Below are positions 13,264 through 13,705 of a DNA stretch of 13,705 bases, piece after piece. Position 1 is the first letter of the stretch. Each line of letters begins with the position of its first letter. The stretch covers positions 1-13,705 of the forward strand of contig JAPUUO010000027.1 of assembly GCA_026967815.1 (NCBI GenBank), in the 5' to 3' direction. Source of the stretch: Candidatus Bathyarchaeota archaeon. Lineage in GTDB: Archaea; Thermoproteota; Bathyarchaeia; Bathyarchaeales; Bathyarchaeaceae. Under the pieces are notes generated by a model, which saw only the letters and a list, made by a program, of their open reading frames with translations, did no database searches and was not told the DNA's origin. The translations under genes were made by a program, and so were the position numbers.

Positions 13264-13701
13264 ATGGAAAGCAAAGAAAAATTGATCGAGCTATTAAAAA
13301 AACAGGTCGCAGTAGAAAAAACAAATGTTAAAGAAGTCGGGGAAACCGAAAAAAAAGTGGGATTTGCAGCTGCAAAACTGTTTCTCAATATAATACGCCT
13401 TGACTCAAGAAAACACATGGAAATCTTAAACGGAATCATGCAGGTTCTAGACGGAATCCCACCCGGCAAAACTCTTTGGGAACACCAAGTGGACAGTTAC
13501 ATAGACCCTTTCGTGGTGCAGAGAGAGCTTGAAAACCACATGAGCCGAGAAGCCGAAATGATAAGGCATGTCGAGAAAGAAATAAAGCAGACACAGGACG
13601 AAGGACTGAAATTGCTTCTGCAACACATCGCTAACGATGAAAAGAAACATCATGAAATACTGGAATCTGTGACGAACCATCTGCATAGAGTGAATCCGTG
13701 A
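13264..13701 (+). CDS. Ferritin-like (rubrerythrin-type) four-helix protein
   Basis: A 145-residue, highly charged and almost wholly helical protein. Carboxylate/histidine groups recur at helix spacing: Glu18, Asp47-x3-His51 (DSRKH), Glu88/Glu90 in ELENH, and DEKKHH (125-130). The final IANDEKKHHEIL is the usual last-helix DExxH-type signature of ferritin-like diiron proteins. It has no C-terminal rubredoxin domain, so it is not a full rubrerythrin. Some expected ligands are shifted or hard to place, so metal binding is probable rather than shown. ATG 13264 is chosen with AAGGAG nine bases upstream; TTG 13261 is adjacent. Possible roles are peroxide handling or iron binding, in keeping with the WrbA neighbour. 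Confidence 0.75.
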   Translation: MESKEKLIELLKKQVAVEKTNVKEVGETEKKVGFAAAKLFLNIIRLDSRKHMEILNGIMQVLDGIPPGKTLWEHQVDSYIDPFVVQRELENHMSREAEMIRHVEKEIKQTQDEGLKLLLQHIANDEKKHHEILESVTNHLHRVNP

Positions 13702-13705
13702 CACT

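Overview
The window looks like chromosomal DNA from an anaerobic or microaerophilic archaeon, most likely of the TACK lineage; a Bathyarchaeia-like organism is a guess, not a demonstration. The reasons are the AT-rich TATA elements 20-40 bases ahead of several starts, a winged-helix regulator of the ArnR1-like type next to such a TATA box (apparently leaderless), a ferredoxin-type 2-oxoacid oxidoreductase, and an RNase J-like beta-CASP protein. Genes are dense, with no rRNA, recognisable tRNA, insertion sequence or CRISPR array.

Left part (1-5050, all + strand): a fold-type I aminotransferase, an FMN nitroreductase, a 12-TM major facilitator (MFS) transporter followed by a small winged-helix regulator, then a cupin whose 3' end overlaps an HD-domain phosphohydrolase.

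Middle part (5054-9282, - strand): a korA-korB-korC operon for a three-subunit 2-oxoacid:ferredoxin oxidoreductase, transcribed from a clear TATA box at 7617-7626. korA and korB overlap by four bases (TTGA). korC has no ATG, GTG or TTG upstream of its conserved GLGGQG motif, but has a perfect Shine-Dalgarno (SD) sequence nine bases before a CTG, so it probably starts there. Upstream of korA and downstream of the RNase J-like gene is a 380-base gap. It holds two perfect long hairpins (13 and 10 bp stems) and one imperfect one, all with 14-base loops; the loops of the two perfect hairpins resemble each other. This is the most unusual structure in the window.

Right part (9469-12352, - strand): an MFS drug-type transporter, a class I SAM methyltransferase and a crotonase-fold protein resembling delta3,delta2-enoyl-CoA isomerase, the last two tightly coupled. 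Divergent from the transporter on the + strand are a WrbA flavoprotein and, from its own promoter, a ferritin-like four-helix protein.

A 25-base motif (22 of 25 identical) occurs just before the winged-helix gene and again in the wrbA promoter, where it contains a perfect 6-2-6 palindrome at the expected transcription start. This suggests that one regulator, perhaps the winged-helix protein itself, controls both loci. Together the genes suggest ferredoxin- and flavin-based anaerobic metabolism with oxidative-stress proteins and efflux, but only the kor operon forms a clear pathway unit.
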